From positions 186,001 to 250,000 of the forward strand of contig JACJID010000003.1 in NCBI GenBank assembly GCA_014138725.1: DNA of 64,000 bases. The letters are read 5' to 3'. Positions within the stretch are counted from its first letter, which is position 1. Each line of letters opens with the position of its first letter. Below are positions 27,226-34,632 of the stretch, one piece after another. The translations under genes and the position numbers were made by a program. This DNA is from Kutzneria viridogrisea. Its GTDB lineage: Bacteria > Actinomycetota > Actinomycetes > Mycobacteriales > Pseudonocardiaceae. The notes below the pieces were generated by a model. That model was not told the origin of the DNA. It did no database searches and worked only from the letters and a program-made list of their open reading frames with translations.

Positions 27226-27598
27226 CCGGGTGCCGAACTCGCGGCGGCGAGCGGTCAGCTCACCTCAGTCCGCCAGCTCTCCCTGTCATCAGCCAGGTTG
27301 AAAAGGGAGCACTGTTACAGGCGATGCTGCTGAAGGCGAACGGCACGACGCGCCTGCCGTGTTGACAAGCAACAACAGGCTTGCGGGCTAGGTGACTGGC
27401 AAGGCGCGCCTACAGCTAACAGGCCCGGCTCTCGCCCCTGCCGTTCGAGCGGTGCACCCCGCCCAGTATCTTGCGTAGCTCAGCGTGACCCATGTGGGTG
27501 ACTTGATGATGCGATCAGGTGATCCACAGCGGACCCGAGGGTAGATCCACTTCCGGTCAGTAACGTCTCTGCCTGAGAGAGGTATCTGAGGAGTGACT
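27226..27598. other. Intergenic region before the DUF4365 pair
   Basis: No convincing gene on either strand. It holds a TTGACA at 27362-27367 without a good -10 at the right distance. It ends in a clear ribosome binding site, GAGGAG at 27588-27593, 5 nt before ATG 27599. A promoter for the next operon is expected here but I cannot place it. Confidence 0.4.
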
Positions 27599-28165
27599 AT
27601 GGCGAGCCCAGCAGCCGAGGACGGCACCGCGGCGGGCCAGGCCGAACCACCCGATGGACAACTCCCAGGCAACGCGCGCCGGGAGCAGTTCAGCTTGGCG
27701 TTCGTCCGTTTGGTCGCCGCGGCGGCGGGCTGCTCGATCAAGTCGCACGAGACTGACTACGACGGGGTTGACATCACGATCACCTCGTCGGCTGACTACA
27801 GCAAGTTCTACTGCCCTGAGTTGGAGCTGCAGGTCAAGTGCACCACCCAGCACCGCCTCCTGACCTCGACACACATGTCCTGGCCGATGGAGGCCAAGCC
27901 GTTTCGGAAGTTGACCAACCCGAAGCGCTACAACGAAGCGTTCCTGGGGGTACTGCTCGTCCCTGCTGACCCTGCCTCGTGGCTGGAGCAGGACGAAGAC
28001 ACACTCCTGACCAGGAGCAGGATGTACTGGCATCGTGCCGCTGAGCTGGGTGAAATCCCCGAGGACCAAGGCACTAGAACAGTGCACCTACCGAGAAGTA
28101 ACCTGTTCACTGTACCTCAGTTGCTGACCATCATGCAGACGATCGGTGAGGGAGGGGACTGGTGA
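27599..28165 (+). CDS. DUF4365 domain protein (PD-(D/E)XK nuclease-like)
   Basis: 188 residues. The body fits DUF4365: RREQFSLAFVRLVAAAAGCS, then DYDGVDITITSS (D58) and LELQVKCTTQ (E76-L-Q78-V-K80), then an LVPAD...W...YW tail. The D...(E/Q)xK arrangement suggests a PD-(D/E)XK fold, as in restriction and Abi-type nucleases. ATG 27599 is chosen because GAGGAG lies 5 nt upstream. The stop overlaps the next start (GTGA), so the two genes form a coupled pair in a defence island. Nuclease activity is inferred. Confidence 0.78.
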   Translation: MASPAAEDGTAAGQAEPPDGQLPGNARREQFSLAFVRLVAAAAGCSIKSHETDYDGVDITITSSADYSKFYCPELELQVKCTTQHRLLTSTHMSWPMEAKPFRKLTNPKRYNEAFLGVLLVPADPASWLEQDEDTLLTRSRMYWHRAAELGEIPEDQGTRTVHLPRSNLFTVPQLLTIMQTIGEGGDW

Positions 28166-29328
28166 GCGCGCCCCCGCTCGAGAGCTACCGCGCTGCTGCG
28201 GCCGCACTGACCCCGCCGGCCGTGTCGCAGTACCTTGCTACCCACGGTTGGGTTCTGGAGTCTCGTCGAGACGACATCAAAGAGATCTGGCGCTTGCCCG
28301 AGGAAGACCACGAGCGACCGCGGGGTCGCATCATGCTGCCCCTGGCAACTGACTATGCCGACTTCCCGCAGCGGTTCAACGATGTCCTCTACTCTCTCGG
28401 GTGCATATATGGCTGGGACGCCGCTGAGCTAAGCGGGAACATCCTCGCTGCACGCGCCGACCGGTTCTTTGTCCGCCTGAATCAGACAATGGCGGACGAA
28501 ACGATTCCTTTCCGGCAAGCGGAACAGACAATCGAAGCGCTCTATAAGCTACTTAAGGCAGCTGCCACCACTGCTGCCGACCCGCATCACTCTCACCGCG
28601 GTAAGCGACCAGCAGGAGTGACAGCCTTCCTGGAGGATGACGTCCGACTCGGGCACACCAGGCGTGGCAGTTTCGTGTTCACCGTCGTAGCACGTCTCGG
28701 TGATCCCAATGCCACAGCACAGGCTCCTGGTGGTGAGCTGACAGTGTTCCCAAGAAGAGTGATGGAGACGCTTGCCCGGGGCCTCGAGTCGACTGAAGAG
28801 CTCTCTCGACGATGGGATCCCCGCGCGCTGGAATCGGCAGCAGAGCACGGCCTGAGCGCAAGTCTGGTCGAGTCAATTGAGGATATGACTCAACTTGATC
28901 AGCTACGGTCTGTTGATCTTTCCTTTGAATGGGCTGCAGCGGGGCCGCATCCCACCGTTGGCTTGTCGCCCATTGTGTTTGATCGCGAGGCGATTGCCGG
29001 ACTTCCGCGCGTGCGCGAAAGGCTTGTACGCAAAGAGGAGCCGCCACGCCGCGGGACTTTAGTAGGAACCGTACGTTCACTTACTCGCGAGAGCACCGAT
29101 TCCGATAGCGAGGAAGTGGCGTCGATTGTACTGTCCGCCGACGTTGGCGGGAAAGTGAGAAGTGTGCATGTCTCATTGAGTGGAGACGACCACAATTGGG
29201 CCATTGTCGCCTATCAGCGAAAGTTACCGTTCACGGTAACTGGCGACTTAGTCTATGAGCGTCGGGCATGGCGACTTACTGGCGACATTGAGGTCGACGC
29301 AAGTTTCCTGAGGCACTACACAAGTTAG
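28162..29328 (+). CDS. Unknown protein coupled to the DUF4365 gene
   Basis: 388 residues, GTG start overlapping the DUF4365 stop by 4 bp. No family is recognised. The N-terminal ~130 residues are mixed alpha/beta with WRLPEEDHERPRGRIMLPLATDY and a helical stretch. The middle is helical and acidic. The C-terminal ~100 residues (GTLVGTVRSLTRESTD...VSLSGDDHNWAIVAYQRKLPFTVTGDL) look like a beta-rich, possibly OB-like domain. Third positions are less GC-biased than in housekeeping genes, consistent with transfer. Context suggests the regulatory or sensing partner of a two-gene defence module. Confidence 0.6.
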   Translation: MSAPPLESYRAAAAALTPPAVSQYLATHGWVLESRRDDIKEIWRLPEEDHERPRGRIMLPLATDYADFPQRFNDVLYSLGCIYGWDAAELSGNILAARADRFFVRLNQTMADETIPFRQAEQTIEALYKLLKAAATTAADPHHSHRGKRPAGVTAFLEDDVRLGHTRRGSFVFTVVARLGDPNATAQAPGGELTVFPRRVMETLARGLESTEELSRRWDPRALESAAEHGLSASLVESIEDMTQLDQLRSVDLSFEWAAAGPHPTVGLSPIVFDREAIAGLPRVRERLVRKEEPPRRGTLVGTVRSLTRESTDSDSEEVASIVLSADVGGKVRSVHVSLSGDDHNWAIVAYQRKLPFTVTGDLVYERRAWRLTGDIEVDASFLRHYTS

Positions 29329-29338
29329 CGACAGAGTC

Positions 29339-29359
29339 TTGACAATGGTTGACTATAAT
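29339..29359 (+). promoter_or_regulatory. TTGACA / TATAAT promoter-like pair with short spacing
   Basis: A perfect TTGACA (29339-29344) and a perfect TATAAT (29354-29359) lie just after the 388-residue gene, but only 9 bp apart instead of about 17. The TATAAT alone may be a -10 element for the gene at 29700, about 340 bp downstream. Tentative. Confidence 0.25.
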
Positions 29360-29699
29360 GCACTGCTGCACCTGGAGAGAGTGCAGCGCTAAATTGATGC
29401 GACACGTGTGAGCCAGAGAGCTCTTCCTGGCTGCAGAGTGCCGCGCCATTCACCCTGATGCGGCCTGGTCTGGTTCTTGACGTCGCTGCCTCGGTATGCC
29501 GCAGTGATGCGTTTCGGCGGCACCTGCGTGACTACTTCAGGTCGTGGCAGCTCGGCGTCGTGCGGCTCGTGCGGTTGCTGCTGCGCGGAGGTTGGGCGGC
29601 CCCTTGTAGTTGTCGTGGAAGGCGGGCGAGCGCAGCTAGACCGGGCCTGAGCAGCGATGTTGGCGTGGTTGTCGGTGGTGGGGTCTACCGTGCCACTTC
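29360..29699. other. Intergenic region, nothing recognisable
   Basis: No gene supported by codon pattern on either strand, and no repeat or transposase remnant recognised. It may form the long leader of the McrB-N/nuclease gene. Confidence 0.4.
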
Positions 29700-30839
29700 A
29701 TGGATCTTCGGAGGATGCTGGCGGGAGTCGCTGAGCATGGTTATCTGCACACGGCTGGTAGGGAGCAGGCTGCGCAGCAGCACCTGCAGGCCGTACGTCG
29801 AGAACTTCCTGCATTCGTTCCTGTCGGCATGCGGGTCCTTGCCAGTGGGGCGGGTCAGAGCTTGCCGGTGGTTCCGTGGGTCGCGGTTCTGAACCCCGAA
29901 GTGACGAAGACCGCTCAGGAAGGGCTCTATGTGGTCTACCTGTATCGACGTGATCTGGCGCGACTGTATCTGAGTATGAATCAGGGTGCCACGCAGCATC
30001 TCAAGAACGCAACAGCTGAGGGCCTACACCCTCGCAAGGCGGAAACTGCCGCGATACAAGAACTTCTGCATGAGAGCGAGTTGCTTCGTGCGCGGCTCAG
30101 CGATGACGCCCTTGCTGATCTCACTCCGTCGTTGTCGCTCGGAGCTGAGCGTTATTTCCTACCGTGCGCGTACGAGGCTGGCAATATTGGCGCTGTCGAC
30201 TATGATCTATCAGCACTGCCGGACGAGCAGACGCTACAGGCGGACTTGACGCGCATGCTGGCACTTTACGCCAGCTGCGTCGATGCAAAAAATGAGATCC
30301 TTGCCGACGATCCAGGATTGCTGAAGACGACTGCTTCCGCGTCCAAGATTAAGCGACCGTTTGTGCCAAAAAAGCCAGTGTTTCGCCCCAAGAGCTCCGC
30401 AACCTATCGAGCGAAGGTGAAAGCGCAGATCCAGGATCGAAGGCCCCTCCACGAAGCACTGGTGGATACGTTTGGCAGGTGGGTGCGGCACTGCGGTTTT
30501 GTTGCCGCCACCAATGTACATCCGTGCGACATGACTGTTGATGCATTGAATAAGCATTGGCTCGTTGAGGCCAAGACAGTGGGCCCCAATGCTGAACATG
30601 CGGTTCGTGACGCGATTGGCCAGCTGTTTGCCTATCGGCACTTCTGCTACCGCGAGGTGGGGCGCCCTGATCCTCGCCTGGTGGCGTTGTTTTCAGAGCC
30701 GGTGGGCGATGCGTTTGTGGAGTTGTTGACATCGTTGGGTATTGAAAGTATCTGGCAGGCTGGGGGTATTTGGACTGGGGGTGGCCCAGATCCAGCAGGA
30801 AGCTTGTTGGCCGCTACCCGGGCCACTGCGGCCACCTGA
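29700..30839 (+). CDS. McrB N-terminal-like domain fused to PD-(D/E)XK nuclease
   Basis: 379 residues. The N-terminal ~150 residues resemble the MrcB/DUF3578 module (WVAVLNPEVTKTAQEGLYVV, then YLYRRDLARLYLSMNQGAT), seen at the N-terminus of type IV McrB proteins where it can bind modified DNA. A lysine-rich linker (KIKRPFVPKKPVFRPKS) follows. The C-terminus has D277 in HPCDMTVDAL, E290-A-K292 in HWLVEAKTVG, and RDAIGQLFAYRHF, a PD-(D/E)XK core. There is no AAA+ GTPase domain. It is probably a single-chain modification-dependent restriction enzyme. No strong RBS precedes ATG 29700; ATG 29715 is an alternative start. Confidence 0.75.
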   Translation: MDLRRMLAGVAEHGYLHTAGREQAAQQHLQAVRRELPAFVPVGMRVLASGAGQSLPVVPWVAVLNPEVTKTAQEGLYVVYLYRRDLARLYLSMNQGATQHLKNATAEGLHPRKAETAAIQELLHESELLRARLSDDALADLTPSLSLGAERYFLPCAYEAGNIGAVDYDLSALPDEQTLQADLTRMLALYASCVDAKNEILADDPGLLKTTASASKIKRPFVPKKPVFRPKSSATYRAKVKAQIQDRRPLHEALVDTFGRWVRHCGFVAATNVHPCDMTVDALNKHWLVEAKTVGPNAEHAVRDAIGQLFAYRHFCYREVGRPDPRLVALFSEPVGDAFVELLTSLGIESIWQAGGIWTGGGPDPAGSLLAATRATAAT

Positions 30840-31082
30840 CGGCAGTCACTGGACGGTTGACTAACGACCTCGTGCATGGTGCGGCGGCGCTTCAGGTGAT
30901 CTTGCTGCGGGCGGTGCCGTGGTGTAGTCGGGACGTCGGGTGACGGGCTTGTCCGCGGGGTAATCGCAGGCCTAGTGGCCGAGGGCGGCCCGGTGTGGCA
31001 GGCCCGTCAGGACGCCTGATTCACCGACCATCCTTGACGGCGGGCGCCCGGGGTGCCCGGAGCCGGCATCTGATACAAGCTA
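30840..31082. other. Intergenic region before transposase relic
   Basis: About 240 bp without a supported gene or recognised motif. It lies between the stop of the McrB-N/nuclease gene and the IS5-type fragment. Confidence 0.4.
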
Positions 31083-31349
31083 ATGTTCGTCGACCGGCTG
31101 TTGGACACAGTGGTGCAGTTACGCCATGGGGTCACGCACGCCGCGCTGGCCACCTGGATTCGGGCCAACCGCTCCACGATCGCGCGCGTTGTCAACGAGA
31201 TCCGGGCGCTGCAGGCCGAACGCGGCTGCCGGATCGACCCCCGAGTTTGGTTACGCACCTTCGCGAACGTGGTGGCTTACACGCACGTGCTCCCCCAGAC
31301 CGTGTTGATGGACACGACCGAGGTCCGTGTCCGTCACGTTCTGGCGTGA
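31083..31349 (+). pseudogene. N-terminal fragment of IS5-type transposase
   Basis: 88 residues resembling the HTH and start of the DDE_Tnp_4 domain of IS5-family transposases: VDRLLDTVVQLRHGVTHAAL, WIRANRSTIARVVNEIR, AERGCRIDPRVWLRT and VLMDTTEVRVR (first catalytic Asp region). The frame stops at 31349 and the remaining catalytic core is missing. With the relic at 27 kb it brackets the DUF4365 pair and the McrB-N/nuclease gene, on opposite strands. Confidence 0.7.
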
Positions 31350-31536
31350 CTGCCGGAGATGGACTGGCGGTGCCCGGCCCGGGCAATGGTGGGCGGGGCC
31401 CCCCAGCTTCCTGATGCGCCACGCGAGCCATCACCCAGTCCCTTGTTGTGGAGCAAAACAGATTTGTCGTCGCAGTACGAGATCAGGAAAACTGTCGGCC
31501 ACCGATACTGACATTAGCCCAGGAAGGTTCTCAGTC

Positions 31537-32976
31537 ATGCCACGGTCGATGAACCAACTCGAGCTGCTCCGGCACCGCAGTGCGGCAGCCATCGTCGCGG
31601 ACCGGCGGGCTCGGAACGCGACGCAGATCGCTCAGGCGGGTCTGGTCGACAAGCTCCGTGACCGATGCGCATGGAAAGGCTTGCGGGTCACCTCTGCCGG
31701 GAGCCTCCCCCACTACTGCATCCACCTGCATGATGGACGCGAGTTGGTTGAGGTTCCTGTGTCGTGGGATGACACGCGCCAGTTGCGTCGCCTGGTCCAC
31801 GCGGTGTCGTCGGAATTGTCATGGCTTGGCCAGTACGCAGCGTTCGTGGAACTCACGCCGGGGCGGATCGAGGCAGGAATCAAAGCGGTGTGCCCGCAGG
31901 ACAGTTTCTTGCCAAGGTGGGTCGCGGACTACAGCTATCGGGTGAACACGAAGATCTTCCCTGACCGGCGTGCGGCTCACACGGAAGACGGCTCGCCTGA
32001 CGATTACCCGAGATGCGTTGAGGGGGTTATCAATGCGTGTAGCGATGACCGGGGAATCGTGGTGGAGATCTCGCGGCCGAGCACCCTGGCCTCGGTGATG
32101 GCGGCCCGCCTGCTGCCACCGTCACTGCGCATGTCCTCTTGGGACGACCCCGAACGCCAGTGCACGATCAAGATCGAGAAGGTGGGCGGTTTCCAGGACA
32201 CAGACGAGGCACTCGACCTCCTTGAGCGAGTGGCGCGATCGCTGTCCTACGAGCTCGACAGGCTTACCCCTGACTCCTCCCAGGGGTTCGAGTTGTGTGC
32301 CCGCGCGCCGTGGCCACCTGACCGTCACTGGCACCCGGATAGGCCGCGCGTCCGCCTTCAGCACGTCGCGACGCCACTGTTGGTGACCTTGAACACCTAC
32401 TGCGAGGACAGTCTCGGATTTTACTGGCGCGGTCGGCGCAGCCGGTCCGACGCGGTGAACGAATATAAGGAGTACTACCTGGTACTCGAACGCAACTTCG
32501 CGCGATACATGGATACCGAAACCATCGAGTTCGCGCGCCAACAAATCCTTGACGCGCATCTCAACAGCAACGATGCGATCGCCGTGCTGCTGGCGACCTT
32601 GAGTGATCGATGGAGGAGTGGAAAGTCACAGTTGGCACGGCTGCGCGCGACACTTGAGCACTGTCTATCGCCACAGGCGCTCATCGCCTTCATCGAGGGC
32701 GATGAGGAGTTGAAGCGGCACGTGTCACGGGTGAAGACAATCCCTGGCATCCAGCGTCTTGCGGTGAGACGGCATGATCTTGTCGAGCAACTCGCAAACA
32801 GGATCCACCAGATCCGGAACCAGACCCTGCACGCTGACGAGAGTAACAAGGCTGGCGGCCGAGTGTTGCGGCCGAACGCCAAGGAACTGGTGTACCTACC
32901 ACTGGAAGTGAAACTCATTCGCTTTGCAGCGCAGGCCGTGCTGACAGCCAGCGCCACACCGACATCTACCCGCTGA
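31537..32976 (+). CDS. Unknown protein with C-terminal HEPN-like RNase motif
   Basis: 479 residues from ATG 31537, chosen for AGGAAGG (31521-31527) 9 nt upstream; the frame is open further upstream but that part overlaps a transposase relic. The first ~330 residues match no family I know. The C-terminal ~140 residues are helical and contain RLAVRRHDLVEQLANRIHQI followed by RNQTLH (R427-x4-H432), the RN-x-x-x-H signature of HEPN ribonucleases, as in Abi and RloC/ApeA-type proteins. A single-gene abortive-infection effector is a reasonable inference. It lies at the right edge of the defence island and overlaps a small convergent gene by 11 bp. Confidence 0.65.
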   Translation: MPRSMNQLELLRHRSAAAIVADRRARNATQIAQAGLVDKLRDRCAWKGLRVTSAGSLPHYCIHLHDGRELVEVPVSWDDTRQLRRLVHAVSSELSWLGQYAAFVELTPGRIEAGIKAVCPQDSFLPRWVADYSYRVNTKIFPDRRAAHTEDGSPDDYPRCVEGVINACSDDRGIVVEISRPSTLASVMAARLLPPSLRMSSWDDPERQCTIKIEKVGGFQDTDEALDLLERVARSLSYELDRLTPDSSQGFELCARAPWPPDRHWHPDRPRVRLQHVATPLLVTLNTYCEDSLGFYWRGRRSRSDAVNEYKEYYLVLERNFARYMDTETIEFARQQILDAHLNSNDAIAVLLATLSDRWRSGKSQLARLRATLEHCLSPQALIAFIEGDEELKRHVSRVKTIPGIQRLAVRRHDLVEQLANRIHQIRNQTLHADESNKAGGRVLRPNAKELVYLPLEVKLIRFAAQAVLTASATPTSTR

Positions 32977-33262
32977 GGCATCCTGTGGGGCTCGGTAAGT
33001 CATCGCTGTTGTGGCACCACTGCCAGGCCCGCTCCCCGGGGTCGTCGCTGGGTAGTCGCGCATTGGCGGTCAAGGAGAGCCTGGGCCAGCGTCTGCGGGC
33101 CTGCCGTGACTGCTCGGAGTGGTAGGCGTGCGCCTGGGTAACCACCCGGACTCGCTCGAGCTCGGGGCGGCTTGCTAGGGAGGCCAGGGGGTGTTCGAGC
33201 TGGCCGGTCGTGCAGGTGCCAAGGTATGGGGCCGACTGGTCGGGGCCGGTGTCGTCGCTCAA
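32966..33262 (-). CDS. Small hypothetical protein
   Basis: 98 residues from a TTG start with GAGGA a few bases upstream. Third positions are strongly GC-rich, which supports coding on this strand. It contains GTCTTGQLEHPLASLASRPE, RVRVVTQAHAYHSEQSRQAR and ends ...SGW-less, polar. No motif recognised. It converges on the HEPN-like gene and overlaps its end by 11 bp. Confidence 0.45.
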   Translation of the reverse strand: MSDDTGPDQSAPYLGTCTTGQLEHPLASLASRPELERVRVVTQAHAYHSEQSRQARRRWPRLSLTANARLPSDDPGERAWQWCHNSDDLPSPTGCLSG

Positions 33263-33420
33263 CGTTCCTCATCGTCCGATAGCACTCAGGCCGGGTTCGA
33301 CAGCAGTGCTGTGACTGACAGGAGTGCACCTGCGGCCCGACCGGCACGGGCTCCCCCGATCGTGTAGAGAGAAATCTGCGCCGCGACCGGGTTCGGCGCT
33401 ATCGCTGGCGTCCTCGTGCT
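33263..33420. other. Intergenic region
   Basis: Short gap between the minus-strand 98-residue gene and the following small ORF. Nothing recognisable. Confidence 0.4.
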
Positions 33421-33633
33421 GTGGAAGGCACTCTCACTCGTGATTGCCGTACTGCACTGCACGAGGCGACCGCCACCGGCACCGACACGGTGCCGCGCCC
33501 CGTGCTGGGCGCGCTCACCGCACGGGTGCAACCAGTCCACTGCGGACAGACCCGCTGGCAACACGGGCCTACTCGCCCGCTCCCGGCGCTGGCGCCACCC
33601 GGGTCATGGCGGCCACCCATGTGGGTGTCCTGA
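33421..33633 (+). CDS. Possible small ORF
   Basis: 70 residues (GTG start) with moderately GC-rich third positions: TRDCRTALHEATATGTDTVP, then RPVLGALTARVQPVHCGQ, ending in a proline/tryptophan-rich tail. No family recognised. It is followed 22 bp later by a more convincing coding region. It could be a real small protein or the remnant of a larger gene. Confidence 0.3.
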   Translation: MEGTLTRDCRTALHEATATGTDTVPRPVLGALTARVQPVHCGQTRWQHGPTRPLPALAPPGSWRPPMWVS

Positions 33634-33655
33634 TCTGCGCCGATCGCGGTCCACG

Positions 33656-34000
33656 GTGAGGATCGCGGACGTGGGCGGGGTGTGGGAGAACCTGACGGTC
33701 GCGGTCGACCGCGTGCTGCTGCTCGATGCCGACGGTGCGGTGGCCCGCGCCTGGCACCGGGAGCAGGGTGAGGTGAACCTGTACGAGGAACTGATTCTCG
33801 CGGGCCTGCCCGTCACCTACGACTCGAGCACGGAGACCGTCTGGGTGACCGGGCACGCCGACACGCTGCGTCTGGCCCTGAATGCCGCCGCCGGGAAGGT
33901 CTTGGTCCTGACCGACCGCGGAGAGGAGGTGCTTCTGACCGCCTACCTGGCCGGGCAGGTCCTGGACTGGTACCAGAACCATGCCGATGACTGCGAGTAG
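33656..34000 (+). CDS. Small hypothetical protein
   Basis: 114 residues from GTG 33656. Strong GC third-position bias supports real coding. Sequence is alternating strand/helix: RIADVGGVWENLTVAVDRVL, LLDADGAVARAWHREQGEVN, VTGHADTLRLALNAAAGKVL and TAYLAGQVLDWYQNHADDCE. No signal peptide or recognised motif. It stands alone on the plus strand between the defence island and the T7SS locus; function unknown. Confidence 0.5.
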   Translation: MRIADVGGVWENLTVAVDRVLLLDADGAVARAWHREQGEVNLYEELILAGLPVTYDSSTETVWVTGHADTLRLALNAAAGKVLVLTDRGEEVLLTAYLAGQVLDWYQNHADDCE

Positions 34001-34135
34001 GGCCCGATGCCCACGCACCCGCCGGACAGTGCCTGCGCGATGCGCTGCGGGCCCAGGCCCAGGCCCGTGTCGCCGGGGAGATCGGCCGGGACACCCGGGT
34101 GCTGGTTGGTGGAGAGGTACTGCGACTTCCAGTTC

Positions 34136-34224
34136 GGCTTCCCCGCGCGTGCGGGGGTGGTCCCCGGGCGGAGTGCGCTTCGCCAGCTACTTGCGGTCGT
34201 CCCCGTGCGAGCGAGGGCTGACAA
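34136..34224. repeat. Two-unit type I-E-like CRISPR relic
   Basis: 34136-34164 looks like an actinobacterial type I-E CRISPR repeat, with hairpin core CCCCGCGCGTGCGGGG and following GTGGTCCC. Its CCCC block (34141) recurs exactly 60 nt later (34201) in a decayed copy (34196-34224, about 19 of 29 positions matching), close to the 61-nt period of I-E arrays. No third copy and no cas genes are seen. It could be coincidence of two GC hairpins. Confidence 0.35.
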
Positions 34225-34270
34225 CACCGTGTTGACAGTCCACGGCGACTCACTCGCGCACGAAGAATTC

Positions 34271-34615
34271 TCAACCTTCGTAGGGCGGGAGTGCGTCGAC
34301 GATGGCGAGGTCGGCGTCGCTGAGTGCGACGCACTCGGCGATGAGTTCCTGGAGTTCGAAGGTGGCTTGGGTGATCTGGGTGGACACCGGTTCCGGGTAG
34401 CTGTGGACCATGCCTTCGGTGATGGGCACGATGTCGACCAGGACGTTGACGGCGAGCCGCGGCAGGTCCTCTAGTCCCTCCCACGCGGTGGCCAGGTTCC
34501 GCAGGGCGTCCTTGAGCGCGGTGTAGGCGTCCTGGTCGAAGCCGTCGTTCATGCGCAGGGTCAACATGAACTTGTCCCATGTGACAAGTAGGCGTTGGAC
34601 CTCGTTGGAGGGCAA
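34271..34615 (-). CDS. Presumed immunity protein for the Rhs toxin
   Basis: 114 residues, acidic, all-helical looking: VQRLLVTWDKFMLTLRMND, AYTALKDALRNLATAWEGL, VDIVPITEGMVHSYPEP and FELQELIAECVALSDADLAI. No known Imm family recognised. It starts 17 bp after the stop of the Rhs toxin gene on the same strand, the usual place for a cognate immunity gene in polymorphic toxin loci, and is small and acidic as expected for a neutraliser of a basic toxin tip. Confidence 0.55.
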   Translation of the reverse strand: MPSNEVQRLLVTWDKFMLTLRMNDGFDQDAYTALKDALRNLATAWEGLEDLPRLAVNVLVDIVPITEGMVHSYPEPVSTQITQATFELQELIAECVALSDADLAIVDALPPYEG

Positions 34616-34632
34616 GGGGTTCTCGCTTTCTG

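Noticed and set aside
29339-29359. Canonical sigma-70-type promoter
   Set aside because: Both hexamers are perfect but only 9 bp apart, so kept only as a low-confidence site.
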